A stretch of DNA of 34,458 bases from CAYZMH01 sp964479445 (GCA_964479445.1 CAYZMH010000023.1:1-34458); one strand, 5' to 3'; positions 8,633 to 16,759 are shown, counted from the first letter of the stretch. Translations and numbers: made by a program. The notes: generated by a model from the sequence alone, not told the origin.

Positions 8633-9322
8633 ATGAAAGCAATTAGCAACATCAACGGAAGAGTAAAAAGAACAGTCGCAACCATCGGATTCGCAATTTT
8701 CTTCAGCGCCATGTCGTTCGGACAGGGACTGCTGGTTGAAGGAGTATTAAAACTCTTTAACAAAACCCAGGAACCCGGAAATATTAATCCAACAGTAATT
8801 TACACCAACTATTCGTCTAATGCAGAAACCGAAAGCCGGCTGAGCAACCTGAAAGACTTTGCAGCCGAGCTACTTCTCGATGACGCGGCCGCAGAAGAGG
8901 AAGTAGCGGTAGAGAGCTGGATGACCCATCCCTACATCAGTGAAAGTTTCAACGCTGAAGCGGTAGAGGTCAATTTCGAGGAGTCTGTTGAAGTGGAAAG
9001 CTGGATGACCACACCTTTTGAGTCGGACGCCGCCATGCAGGAAGGGGATATCCTGATCGAATCCTGGATGACCACGCCTTATGAAAACGCACTGGAAAGC
9101 AATACCATCGTAGTTGAAAGTTGGATGACGACCCCTTTTGAAACCTCCACGGCAACGGGCGAAGCCAACATTGCAGTAGAAGAGTGGATGACCACTCCCT
9201 TCGAAGCAAACTCCCTGGAAGAGGAGATCGAAGTGGAGGAGTGGATGACAAAACCTTACAGCAACGCAACGGAAGAGCGCATTGAACTGGAAGAGTGGAT
9301 GACCCGTCCGTTCAGTGTCTGA
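8633..9322 (+). CDS. Secreted acidic protein with seven WMT-P-F/Y repeats; unknown function
   Basis: A 229-residue protein I cannot match to a named family. Residues 1 to about 30 form a signal peptide: basic start, hydrophobic TIGFAIFFSAMSF, then GQG. The rest has 43 Asp/Glu against 7 Lys/Arg. From residue 94 onward the motif [VIL]-E-[SE]-W-M-T-[THKR]-P-[FY] occurs seven times, with Trp at 96, 124, 145, 164, 185, 204 and 222, so the spacing is 18-28. The last copy ends three residues before the C-terminus. The linkers are acidic and variable. The repeat DNA differs mainly at synonymous sites, so the motif looks selected, not freshly copied. No lipobox, T9SS domain or membrane helix is seen after the signal, so periplasmic or outside the cell is likely. 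It is a single gene between rsmI and a strong terminator. Confidence 0.88.
   Translation: MKAISNINGRVKRTVATIGFAIFFSAMSFGQGLLVEGVLKLFNKTQEPGNINPTVIYTNYSSNAETESRLSNLKDFAAELLLDDAAAEEEVAVESWMTHPYISESFNAEAVEVNFEESVEVESWMTTPFESDAAMQEGDILIESWMTTPYENALESNTIVVESWMTTPFETSTATGEANIAVEEWMTTPFEANSLEEEIEVEEWMTKPYSNATEERIELEEWMTRPFSV
8909..9313 (+). repeat. Seven degenerate in-frame repeats (E-S/E-W-M-T-x-P-F/Y)
   Basis: The Trp codons stand at about 8918, 9002, 9065, 9122, 9185, 9242 and 9296. Within the repeats Ser is coded by AGC, TCC and AGT, Thr by all four ACN codons, and Pro by CCC, CCT, CCG. The protein motif is kept while the DNA drifts. Confidence 0.9.
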
Positions 9323-9385
9323 TAACCGGAAGGAATCTCTTCAATAGTTGTTGCTACTAAATATATATCCTCCTTAACTATTCTT

Positions 9386-9419
9386 AAATACACGCCTCCC
9401 GGGGCGTGTATTTTTTTTT
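9386..9419 (+). terminator. Rho-independent terminator after the WMT-repeat gene
   Basis: A perfect 11-bp stem (9386-9396 with 9403-9413, AAATACACGCC paired to GGCGTGTATTT) has a six-base loop and runs directly into a T-tract ending at 9419. It stands 64 bases after the stop of the 8633 gene, and isolates that gene from the phosphatase downstream. Confidence 0.92.
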
Positions 9420-9448
9420 GAGGGGCCACCCGCTTTTTGCTACTTTTG
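9417..9448 (+). promoter_or_regulatory. Bacteroidota-type promoter for the YjjG-like gene
   Basis: TTTG at 9417-9420 and TACTTTTG at 9441-9448 are 20 bases apart, and fit the phylum's -33/-7 consensus. Transcription would start near 9455, about a dozen bases before the GTG at 9467. The -33 element sits on the T-tract of the preceding terminator. Confidence 0.7.
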
Positions 9449-9466
9449 TACCTCAAATCATACCCT

Positions 9467-10159
9467 GTGAAATACAGACACATTTTCTTCGACCTCGACC
9501 GCACCCTCTGGGACTACGAGACGAATGCCAACAATACCCTGGAGGAGATCTACCATGATTTTCAACTGGATCGTTTTTTTGGAGATCCCGCGGTATTTCT
9601 TAAAACCTATCACCGGCACAATAATCAGCTATGGCAGGAGTACCGGGAGGGAAAAACCTCCAAGGAGGTACTCAGGAACGAGCGGTTCGAACGGGTACTG
9701 AGAGAAAAAGAGTGCATGAGTGAAACCCTGGCCACCGACCTGGGCACACAATACCTGGAGAGGGCTCCATCGATGACTGCCCTCTTTCCCGGAACCGTCC
9801 ATACAATGGAATACCTCCGGGAGAAGGGGTACAATCTCTACATTCTTACCAACGGCTTTCTGAAAACACAGCAGCATAAACTGAAAAACAGCCGTATCGA
9901 TCACTATTTCTTACGGATATTCTCCTCCGATGAGCTGGGAGTGAATAAACCCTCGGCCGGAATATTCCACTGGGCAGTAACCTCAATCAACGCGCGTAAA
10001 AAAGATTGCCTGATGATCGGGGACGATCTGCATGTGGATGTGGCCGGCGCCATGCGGTACGGGATCGACGCGATCTGGTTCAACCCGCACGGGGATAAAG
10101 GATCACACACCCCTACCGGGGAGATTCACACAGTGGAAGAACTCAGGAACTGGCTCTGA
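9467..10159 (+). CDS. HAD-superfamily nucleotidase, YjjG type
   Basis: A 230-residue haloacid dehalogenase-fold phosphatase. Motif I is FFDLDRTLWDYE, with the nucleophile and acid aspartates. Motif II is the Thr in LYILTNGF, and motifs III-IV are the Lys in LGVNKPSAGIF and the DD pair in LMIGDDLHVDV. The helical cap between motifs I and II matches the YjjG group, which dephosphorylates (non-canonical) pyrimidine nucleoside monophosphates in the cytoplasm. I take the GTG at 9467 as start, because it puts RHIFFDLD in the usual place and follows a well-formed promoter; the TTG at 9437 would lie within the promoter. It is probably a single-gene unit, converging with dnaB. Confidence 0.88.
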   Translation: MKYRHIFFDLDRTLWDYETNANNTLEEIYHDFQLDRFFGDPAVFLKTYHRHNNQLWQEYREGKTSKEVLRNERFERVLREKECMSETLATDLGTQYLERAPSMTALFPGTVHTMEYLREKGYNLYILTNGFLKTQQHKLKNSRIDHYFLRIFSSDELGVNKPSAGIFHWAVTSINARKKDCLMIGDDLHVDVAGAMRYGIDAIWFNPHGDKGSHTPTGEIHTVEELRNWL

Positions 10160-10260
10160 GAGATATTCAGGCTCCGGGAAAGAGTGAACAAATGACTTCC
10201 GGAAAAAGCTCAACCCCGGGGTAACCCTGATAAATAGCTCCGGGGAGGCCAAAAGAAGGG

Positions 10261-10297
10261 GAAAGACGGGGAAAAACGGGGAAAAACGGGGAAAAAA
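10261..10297 (+). repeat. Short 10-bp tandem repeat between convergent genes
   Basis: The unit GAAAAACGGG occurs about three and a half times (10261-10297, the first copy with one mismatch). It lies in the 226-base gap between the convergent phosphatase and dnaB genes. This region holds no reading frame that I believe in, and no clear hairpin terminator. Confidence 0.75.
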
Positions 10298-10385
10298 ACC
10301 CGGTAAAAACAAATCCAACCCGCCGAAGAACCTGAAGAGAGGCTCTTCCAACGAAAAAAACTTCGTAAAGTAAAGGTTTTACAGA

Positions 10386-11897
10386 TCAGAAAGGAACCGA
10401 ATCGTCATTCCCGTTTCGCAGCAGGTCACTGTTATCCTCCGGTGCTTCATTGATGCGGGACTGGAACGTGGCCGTGTGGTTTCCGTCGGAATCTTCAAAC
10501 ACCGGGACATCATCATCCAGGTCCACGAACTTGGCATAATCGCGGATAAATTTGAGCTGTACATCCCCGATCGGTCCGTTCCGGTGCTTGGCTACAATGA
10601 TCTCCGCAATCCCCTTCAGTGAATTTCCCTCTTCATCGGTATCCAGACCGTAATATTCGGGGCGGTGAATAAAGATCACCAGGTCTGCATCCTGCTCAAT
10701 GGCACCTGACTCCCGGAGGTCCGACAACTGGGGACGCTTGTTTCCCGATCGCATCTCCACACTCCGGTTGAGCTGGGAAAGTGCTATGATCGGAACATCC
10801 AGCTCTTTGGCGATGCCTTTCAGGGAGCGGCTGATATTGCTTACCTCCTGCTCCCGGCTGCCCGGATTATTATTCGGACCGGTCATGAGCTGCAGGTAGT
10901 CGATGATCACAGCCTGGATATTATACTTCTGTTTCAACCGCCGGCACTTGGCCCGGAATTCGAAAATGGAGATGGCGGGGGTGTCGTCAATGAATATGGG
11001 GGCCTGCTCCAGGTCTTTGATCTTGTATTCAAGTTGTTCCCATTCATAATTCTCCAGACGGCCGTTCCTGATCTTGTCGGAAGCAAGCTGGGTCTCCCCT
11101 ACGATCAACCTGTTAACCAATTGAATGTTGGACATCTCCAGGGAGAAAAAGGCAATCGGTCGCTGATGGTCCACCGCCATGTTACGGGTCATGGAGAGCA
11201 CCAGGGCTGTTTTACCCATGGAGGGGCGGGCAGCAAGGATCACCAGGTCGGAAGGTTGCCAGCCGGAGGTCAGGCGGTCCAGCCGTGTAAAACCCGATGG
11301 CACCCCGCTGAGTGTATCATCCTTCTTACCCGCCTCCTCGATCTGGTGCAGGGCATCCGTGATGAGCTTGTTGATCTTTACCGTCTCCTTTTTGATATTT
11401 CCCTCGGCAATATTGAGCAACTCCCGCTCGGAGAAATCAAGCAGATCATCCACGTCAATGGTTTCATCAAAGGCCTTGCCCTGTATCTCCGAGGATACGC
11501 GGATCAGCTCACGCTGGATGTATTTCTGGGCTACGATGCGCGCATGATACTCCAGGTGCGCTGCCGATCCGACCCGGCTCGTCAGTTTGGAGATATAGGA
11601 GGCACCCCCGATCTCATCAAGGAGCTCTTTTTTCCGCAACTCCTCGGTAATGGTAAGCAGGTCAATGGGTTTTTCCCGGGTGGAGAGATCCACCGCCACT
11701 TCAAATATCTTCTGATGCGCCTCCTGGTAAAAGCAATCCGGCGAAAGGATATCCAACACAGAGAGAATAGCATCTTTCTCCAGCATGATAGCTCCCAGGA
11801 CCGCCTCTTCCAGGTCAATGGCCTGCGGGGGCATTTTTCCGTAATCAGCCGCTACCGGCTGGACTTTCGGACGTGATTCGTTTTTCTTATTGGCCAT
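10386..11897 (-). CDS. dnaB: Replicative DNA helicase
   Basis: A 503-residue hexameric helicase that unwinds DNA at the replication fork. The N-terminal DnaB domain begins with PPQAIDLEEAVLGAIMLEKD. The RecA-like C-terminal domain has the Walker A LAARPSMGKTALVLSMTRN, then FFSLEMS, the Walker B IIDYLQLM, and the late DADLVIFIHRPEYY and KHRNGPIG motifs. No intein or insertion interrupts it. I start at the ATG at 11897 (MANKKNESRP); an in-frame TTG at 11918 would overlap the likely promoter. The C-terminal tail is acidic and poorly conserved in look. Downstream of the hybrid kinase gene on the same strand but with its own promoter. Confidence 0.97.
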   Translation of the reverse strand: MANKKNESRPKVQPVAADYGKMPPQAIDLEEAVLGAIMLEKDAILSVLDILSPDCFYQEAHQKIFEVAVDLSTREKPIDLLTITEELRKKELLDEIGGASYISKLTSRVGSAAHLEYHARIVAQKYIQRELIRVSSEIQGKAFDETIDVDDLLDFSERELLNIAEGNIKKETVKINKLITDALHQIEEAGKKDDTLSGVPSGFTRLDRLTSGWQPSDLVILAARPSMGKTALVLSMTRNMAVDHQRPIAFFSLEMSNIQLVNRLIVGETQLASDKIRNGRLENYEWEQLEYKIKDLEQAPIFIDDTPAISIFEFRAKCRRLKQKYNIQAVIIDYLQLMTGPNNNPGSREQEVSNISRSLKGIAKELDVPIIALSQLNRSVEMRSGNKRPQLSDLRESGAIEQDADLVIFIHRPEYYGLDTDEEGNSLKGIAEIIVAKHRNGPIGDVQLKFIRDYAKFVDLDDDVPVFEDSDGNHTATFQSRINEAPEDNSDLLRNGNDDSVPF

Positions 11898-11919
11898 AGC
11901 ATTTCCCTGTTTGGGCAAT

Positions 11920-11927
11920 CAAAGGTA
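11920..11927 (-). promoter_or_regulatory. Likely -7 element (TACCTTTG) for dnaB
   Basis: Minus-strand TACCTTTG matches TAnnTTTG and would give a leader of roughly 17 bases to the ATG at 11897. The -33 region has TTCG in place of TTTG, so the match is partial. The location of this element argues against the upstream TTG start. Confidence 0.5.
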
Positions 11928-12013
11928 TAAAAGTTCACATCCCGACGAAGCAGGGATGGAGATGAATTGTAAACAAGCGATGAAGAGTTTTAATCAACAA
12001 TTGTTGAAAAATT

Positions 12014-13771
12014 TCAGCCCGCTTTTTTTGCCCCGTTCCGGTCCCCGACTTCCAGGTCCAGCAGTCGGCCTATTTTGTATACCAATGCCTCCATTTTGAT
12101 GGGTTTGGCAATATAGTCATCACAACCCGCATCCAGTGCTTTTTGCTTGTCACCTTCCATGGCAAGCGCAGTTTGTGCGATCACCGGCAGATCGGGACGA
12201 ATGTTTTTTATCAGCCGGGTGGCTTCATAGCCATCCACTACAGGCATCAAAATATCCATCAGAACCAGGTCCGGCAAGTGCTCATTTGCAAAAAAGAGGG
12301 TGACCGCCTCCTCCCCGTTTTCAGCATGCAGGATCGTTGCCCCGGTGCGTTCCAGGAAACGCTTCAGGAACTGGAAGTTGGCAGGTTCATCTTCGGCAAC
12401 CAGGAGGGTGTATCCCCTGAGATCAATCCGGTTCTTCCACCCCTCCTGCCGTTTTAGCATCTGCTCGCTTGATAATTTCATAGCAGGTTTATATGGCAGG
12501 GCAACCCTGAATTCCGAGCCTTCCCCGTATACCGATGACACATCGATCGTTCCCCCCATCAGTCCGACCAGGTTTTTAACAATGGCCAGACCAATTCCTG
12601 TTCCGCGATGGATCTTCCGTGCATTTTCTGTCTCAACTTTACGGAACCGTTCAAAGATCGTGTTAAGATGTTCGGGTTTGATACCACTGCCGGTGTCTTT
12701 TACCGAAAACAAGATTGTACCCTGGTCAATGGTATAAGCCAGTGTGATGGATCCCTCCTCGGTGTATTTAAACGCATTGTGCAGAAGGTTGGTGAGTACC
12801 TGCTTCAGTCGGACGAAATCCGCATGGATCATCATGTATTCATAGGGTTGTTCCAGGACAAGCTCCACCCGCCCGTTACGGTGATCGGCCAATACCCTCA
12901 TGAAGGTACCGTGCAGATCCTCAAACAGGCGGTGTACATCGCAGGTCTCATCATTTTTCACATCAATCTCACCCGCTTCAATCTTGGAAACATCGATGAT
13001 ATCCTCTATAAGCCTTAACAACATATGGCTGTTATCCCTGACAATGTCGATATACTCACGCCGCTTATCAATGCTCATCTCCTCCCTGAGCAACTGGGAG
13101 AACCCAAGGATCGCGTTCATGGGGGTGCGGATCTCATGGGACATATTGGCGAGAAAGGCGGATTTTAACTGGTCTGACCGCTCTGCCCTGTTTTTCTCCG
13201 CAATGTAACTGCGCTTGGCATAAAGCAGGATGGCCCCGCCCAGTATCATGTAAATAGCCCCCGAAAGATAAACGTCAGTCAGCCTGGTCCGCGGATCGCT
13301 GTAATTGGTTACCAACTCCGGGTGGTGTACTTCCAGGTAGTAAAAAGAGGCAAGGACCAGGGCGATAAGGCCCATGAAAAAGTACCGGGGCCAACCGTCC
13401 CATATGATCAGCACCAACATCAGGAAAACCAGGTATAAAAACAGGATGGGTCCGGCACTGCCGGCATTGGTAACAAAGAAAACCGGCAACAGGAAAAAAA
13501 CATACAGGGTGAGGATCCAGCGGGCCAGGAGGTAACGGCCTCTGAACCGGCTCAGTAAGAAAACCCCCCACGAAATGATCATGCTCACCATACATCCAAT
13601 AACGAGGATCATTCCCAGGTCCAGGAAAAGATTGATAAGCGCAGCGATTCCTGCAATGAAACCGCCCATCAAACTCACCAGGTTGAAGAACCGGGATTCG
13701 ATCGACTGCCTGGAATCACTCCCTCCGTGAAAATCAAAAAATCTCTTAAGCCACCCGCTTACCCTTCGCAT
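12014..13771 (-). CDS. Membrane hybrid sensor histidine kinase with receiver domain
   Basis: A 585-residue protein. Residues about 30-185 contain five or six hydrophobic helices and no recognisable extracellular sensor domain. The HisKA domain holds the H-box LANMSHEIRTPMNA (H212), followed by a HATPase domain with the N-box TNLLHNAFKYT, the DTGSG box at 359-363 and GTGIGLAIVKNL at 390-401. Residues about 454-572 are a receiver domain with the acidic pair VAEDE, phospho-acceptor D506 in LVLMDILMP, and the lysine in IAKP (K556). No DNA-binding output domain or response-regulator gene is adjacent, so the partner is elsewhere. The signal is unknown; a membrane or redox cue is only a guess from the architecture. 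Confidence 0.93.
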   Translation of the reverse strand: MRRVSGWLKRFFDFHGGSDSRQSIESRFFNLVSLMGGFIAGIAALINLFLDLGMILVIGCMVSMIISWGVFLLSRFRGRYLLARWILTLYVFFLLPVFFVTNAGSAGPILFLYLVFLMLVLIIWDGWPRYFFMGLIALVLASFYYLEVHHPELVTNYSDPRTRLTDVYLSGAIYMILGGAILLYAKRSYIAEKNRAERSDQLKSAFLANMSHEIRTPMNAILGFSQLLREEMSIDKRREYIDIVRDNSHMLLRLIEDIIDVSKIEAGEIDVKNDETCDVHRLFEDLHGTFMRVLADHRNGRVELVLEQPYEYMMIHADFVRLKQVLTNLLHNAFKYTEEGSITLAYTIDQGTILFSVKDTGSGIKPEHLNTIFERFRKVETENARKIHRGTGIGLAIVKNLVGLMGGTIDVSSVYGEGSEFRVALPYKPAMKLSSEQMLKRQEGWKNRIDLRGYTLLVAEDEPANFQFLKRFLERTGATILHAENGEEAVTLFFANEHLPDLVLMDILMPVVDGYEATRLIKNIRPDLPVIAQTALAMEGDKQKALDAGCDDYIAKPIKMEALVYKIGRLLDLEVGDRNGAKKAG

Positions 13772-13792
13772 CGTTCAGCATTTTGGAAAAGG

Positions 13793-13800
13793 CAAAAATA
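13793..13800 (-). promoter_or_regulatory. Possible -7 element (TATTTTTG) for the hybrid kinase
   Basis: Minus-strand TATTTTTG matches TAnnTTTG and would give a leader of about 15 bases before the ATG at 13771. No good -33 TTTG is present. Confidence 0.42.
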
Positions 13801-13929
13801 ACGATAATTATTGATAAAACACCCGCTTTAATTGTTAAATATCAGTACACTAACAATGAACTCCGAAATACCCGCAACACAGGGCGAATCGTTCAAACTA
13901 TTCACTATTTTTACCTGAAATAAAATCGA

Positions 13930-14766
13930 ATGATTGGTTACTCCAACGCAAAAATCAACATAGGGTTACAGGTATTGAGAAAAAGACCCGATGGCTTTCA
14001 TGACATCGATACCTGGATGGTCCCGGTACCCTTTTACGACATCCTGGAGTGCCGGGTTCAGTCTGATTTTACCACCCCGTTCCATTTTACCCAATCGGGT
14101 GTCACGGTCGATGAACCCCTCTCCTCTCACCTCTGCTACAAAGCTTTTGAAGCATTCAACCAGGCTGCTCCCTGCCCCCCGGTCCGTCTTCACCTCCACA
14201 AGCAGATACCGGTTGGGGCCGGACTCGGTGGAGGATCATCCAATGGGGCCGCAACCCTGTCAGCGCTCAATAAGATCACAGGGAATCCCCTCTCTGCAGT
14301 GCAGCTGGAAAAACTGGCATCCACTTTGGGAAGCGATTGTCCGCTGTTCATTCATAACGTACCCATGCTGGCTTCAGGAAGGGGCGAACGGCTTAAGAAG
14401 AGGGAGATCGATTTATCAGGCCGGTACCTGGTGCTGCTTCACCCCGGATTTGCAATCTCCACGGCAGAGGCCTATAAATTGGTCAGACCCCATGACCGGC
14501 GCCCTGCCCTTGAAACCCTCCTCAATCAGCCTCTGACCGAATGGAGGACGATCATAAAAAATGATTTTGAGTACCCTCTTTTTCTCCGGTATCCCCTTCT
14601 GAAAGAGTTGAAGGAAGGTCTTTACAGCTCCGGGGCCCTGTACGCCTCCATGAGCGGGAGCGGGTCATCGATATTCGCACTATTTGACTCTATACCAGAT
14701 CTTCCCGGGGATATCGCCAGGCACATAATCTGGCAGGGCAGCCCGGTAGAGGCCGAGCTAAGGTGA
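13930..14766 (+). CDS. ispE: 4-diphosphocytidyl-2-C-methyl-D-erythritol kinase
   Basis: A 278-residue GHMP-family kinase of the MEP pathway for isoprenoid precursors. It has the N-terminal signature MIGYSNAKINIGLQVLRKRP with DGFHDIDTWM, the ATP loop PVGAGLGGGSSNGAATLSAL, and the late MSGSGSSIFALF. Length and motif order are normal for the family. Its last codons and stop (AGGTGA) lie inside a 29-bp sequence that is repeated at the 3' end of the convergent biotin-carrier gene. So the C-terminal residue(s) here are probably acquired. It is divergent from the hybrid kinase. Confidence 0.95.
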   Translation: MIGYSNAKINIGLQVLRKRPDGFHDIDTWMVPVPFYDILECRVQSDFTTPFHFTQSGVTVDEPLSSHLCYKAFEAFNQAAPCPPVRLHLHKQIPVGAGLGGGSSNGAATLSALNKITGNPLSAVQLEKLASTLGSDCPLFIHNVPMLASGRGERLKKREIDLSGRYLVLLHPGFAISTAEAYKLVRPHDRRPALETLLNQPLTEWRTIIKNDFEYPLFLRYPLLKELKEGLYSSGALYASMSGSGSSIFALFDSIPDLPGDIARHIIWQGSPVEAELR

Positions 14767-14862
14767 GATCCTGCACCACCATCACCTTGGTAATGCTCAC
14801 AGGACGTGCAGGGTATTGGATGGTGCGGAGATCAGGTGAGATCCTGCTCCACCATCACCTTG
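14761..14862. repeat. Pair of 29-bp direct repeats at the ispE / biotin-carrier convergence
   Basis: Positions 14761-14789 and 14834-14862 are identical at 28 of 29 bases (A versus T at 14775/14848). The right copy encodes the last residues of the biotin carrier and its stop on the minus strand. The left copy contains the ispE stop codon on the plus strand. About 44 unrelated bases lie between. It reads as a local copy of the carrier gene's 3' end that now closes ispE. Confidence 0.92.
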
Positions 14863-15203
14863 CCTTTGGGTACCTTTTCTCCCACGGTTACATGCACCTC
14901 TCGTATCACCCCATCGTACTCCGCCACTATGCTGTTTTTCATCTTCATAGCCTCCAGCACCAGGAGGGGATCCCCCTCCCTGACCTCCTGTCCCTCCTTC
15001 ACAAGCACTTTAAGGATGGTACCGGGGATGTAAGATCTCAATTGCGAACGATCTGGGGGTATCCACTGCTTGCGCTCTTCAAACTTCCTGTTGAGCTGGG
15101 TGGTATAGACCGAGTGTTCGATCTGGAATTCTGTGTAAGGCCTCTCCTCTTTTTTCCGGCTGGCCGGGGAGGAGGGTGATCCTTTTTTATTGTTTGCACT
15201 CAT
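14832..15203 (-). CDS. Biotin carboxyl carrier protein of an acyl-CoA carboxylase/decarboxylase
   Basis: A 123-residue carrier. The first ~45 residues are basic and probably flexible. The biotinyl domain (about 52-123) has the biotinylation motif EAMKM, with K87 as the modified lysine, and hydrophobic strands around GQEVREGDPLLVLEA and VTVGEKVPKGKVM. It swings carboxyl groups to the carboxyltransferase encoded just upstream, 11 bases away on the same strand. The final residues are coded within the 29-bp repeat shared with the ispE end. Biotin carboxylase or decarboxylase membrane subunits are not in the window, so the exact complex is open. Confidence 0.92.
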   Translation of the reverse strand: MSANNKKGSPSSPASRKKEERPYTEFQIEHSVYTTQLNRKFEERKQWIPPDRSQLRSYIPGTILKVLVKEGQEVREGDPLLVLEAMKMKNSIVAEYDGVIREVHVTVGEKVPKGKVMVEQDLT

Positions 15204-15214
15204 AGCAACACTGT

Positions 15215-16759
15215 TTAAAATGGGGGAACACCATGCTTTTTACGCGGCATTCCGGTAGTTTTGTTACCGGACACTTCGATCGCATGAATCAACACATCGC
15301 GGGTCTCCTTTGGTTCTATGACTGAATCGATATACCCCTTTGCTGCAGCAACGTAAGGATTTGCAAATTTCTCCTTGTACTCCTGCACTTTCTGTTTGCG
15401 AACCTTCTCAGGATCCTCCGCTGTACTGATCTCTTTACGGAAAATAATATTCGCTGCACCTTCGGGTCCCATAACCGCCACCTCCGCATCGGGCCATGCA
15501 AACACGAAATCAGCACGCAGATGCCTCGAGTTCATGGCAATGTAGCCACCTCCGTATGCCTTCCTGAGAATCACGGTTATCTTCGGCACGGTAGCTTCGC
15601 TGTATGCATAGAGTACCTTTGCCCCGTGGCGGATCACACCGGCATGCTCCTGGTCAACACCGGGCAGGTAACCGGGCAGGTCGACCAGGGTGACTATGGG
15701 AATATTGAACGCATCGCAGTAACGGATAAACCGGGCTGCCTTGTCGGACGAGTCCACATCCAGCACCCCGGCCAGCACCTTGGGCTGGTTGGCCACAAAT
15801 CCCACGGTTTTACCGTTGATCCGGCCAAACCCTATGACCATATTGGCGGCCCACAACTCCTGGATCTCCAGAAACCGGCTTCCATCGGTCAAAGAACGAA
15901 TGACATCCCTTATGTCATAGGGCATGCTCTTGTCGGCGGGAACGATCCGGTTAATATTGAATTTTTTGCCGGGCGATTCCGCTTCTTTCTGCTCGGGGGT
16001 ATGGCTGTTAGACCAGGGAATGTAACTGAGCAGCTCCTGGATCTGTTCAAAACACTCCGTCTCCGTCTCCGCGTAAAAGTGAGCATTTCCCGTAACCTCA
16101 CTGTGCACCCTGGCCCCGCCAAGCTCTTCCATGCTGATATCCTCGCCGAGTACGGTCTTGATCACCTCCGGACCCGTGATAAACATCTTGGAAATGTTGT
16201 CTACCACGAATACAAAATCAGTCAGGGCAGGCGAATAGACAGCTCCCCCGGCACACGGACCCAATATAACGGAGATCTGCGGGATCACTCCTGAATTGAG
16301 GGTATTGCGGAAAAAAATCTCGCCATAACCGGCAAGGGAGTTAACACCCTCCTGGATCCGGGCACCCCCCGAGTCATTGATCCCGATCAGCGGCATACGC
16401 ATCTTCAGCGAATGGTCCATGATCTTGGTGATCTTACGGGCGTGCATCGATCCCAGGGAACCGCCGGCCACCGTAAAATCCTGGGCAAAGATACACACCG
16501 GCTTTCCGCCCATGGTACCTGTTCCTGTAATCACCCCGTCGCCATGAAGCACTTTTCGTTCCATGCCAAAATCGCGGGCATCATGCTCCACGAAGAGGTC
16601 GTATTCGTTGAATGAATCATCGTCCAGCAGCTGGATGATGCGCTCACGCGCGGTAAGCTTTCCCATCGCAACCTGTTTCTGGATCGCTTTTTCCCCACCG
16701 CCAAGGAGCACCTGTTCCCGGCGCTTCTGCAATTCTCTGACTTTTTTGTTTGAGGCCAT
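15215..16759 (-). CDS. Acyl-CoA carboxylase carboxyltransferase subunit (propionyl/methylmalonyl-CoA type)
   Basis: A 514-residue crotonase-fold carboxyltransferase of the PccB/MmdA family. Features are MGKLTARERIIQLLDDDSF near the start, the first acyl-CoA site around GINDSGGARIQEGVNSL, the CAGGAVYSPALTDF loop, and in the C-terminal half NIPIVTLVDLPGYLPG and RKAYGGGYIAM. It transfers carboxyl between biotin and an acyl-CoA, most likely propionyl/methylmalonyl-CoA. In this phylum that would fit the succinate-propionate route, an inference. It forms an operon with the biotin carrier downstream. The gene cannot alone tell carboxylase (with AccC elsewhere) from sodium-pumping decarboxylase (with MmdB elsewhere). 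Confidence 0.93.
   Translation of the reverse strand: MASNKKVRELQKRREQVLLGGGEKAIQKQVAMGKLTARERIIQLLDDDSFNEYDLFVEHDARDFGMERKVLHGDGVITGTGTMGGKPVCIFAQDFTVAGGSLGSMHARKITKIMDHSLKMRMPLIGINDSGGARIQEGVNSLAGYGEIFFRNTLNSGVIPQISVILGPCAGGAVYSPALTDFVFVVDNISKMFITGPEVIKTVLGEDISMEELGGARVHSEVTGNAHFYAETETECFEQIQELLSYIPWSNSHTPEQKEAESPGKKFNINRIVPADKSMPYDIRDVIRSLTDGSRFLEIQELWAANMVIGFGRINGKTVGFVANQPKVLAGVLDVDSSDKAARFIRYCDAFNIPIVTLVDLPGYLPGVDQEHAGVIRHGAKVLYAYSEATVPKITVILRKAYGGGYIAMNSRHLRADFVFAWPDAEVAVMGPEGAANIIFRKEISTAEDPEKVRKQKVQEYKEKFANPYVAAAKGYIDSVIEPKETRDVLIHAIEVSGNKTTGMPRKKHGVPPF

Noticed and set aside
8909..9313. Regularly spaced repeats that might suggest a CRISPR array
   Set aside because: The repeated unit is in frame, codes for the WMT motif and varies at synonymous sites. 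Spacing is irregular and no cas gene is present.
11034..11876. 280-codon open frame on the plus strand
   Set aside because: It is a shadow of dnaB in the opposite strand, without a promoter or family signature.
11939..11959. CATCCC/GGGATG hairpin upstream of dnaB
   Set aside because: A six-base stem with a nine-base loop, lacking a T-tract. Too weak to call a terminator or riboswitch.
11994..12007. 14-bp palindrome TCAACAATTGTTGA just after the hybrid kinase stop
   Set aside because: The arms are short, there is no loop suited to a stable hairpin and no T-run on the minus strand. It may be chance in an AT-rich gap.
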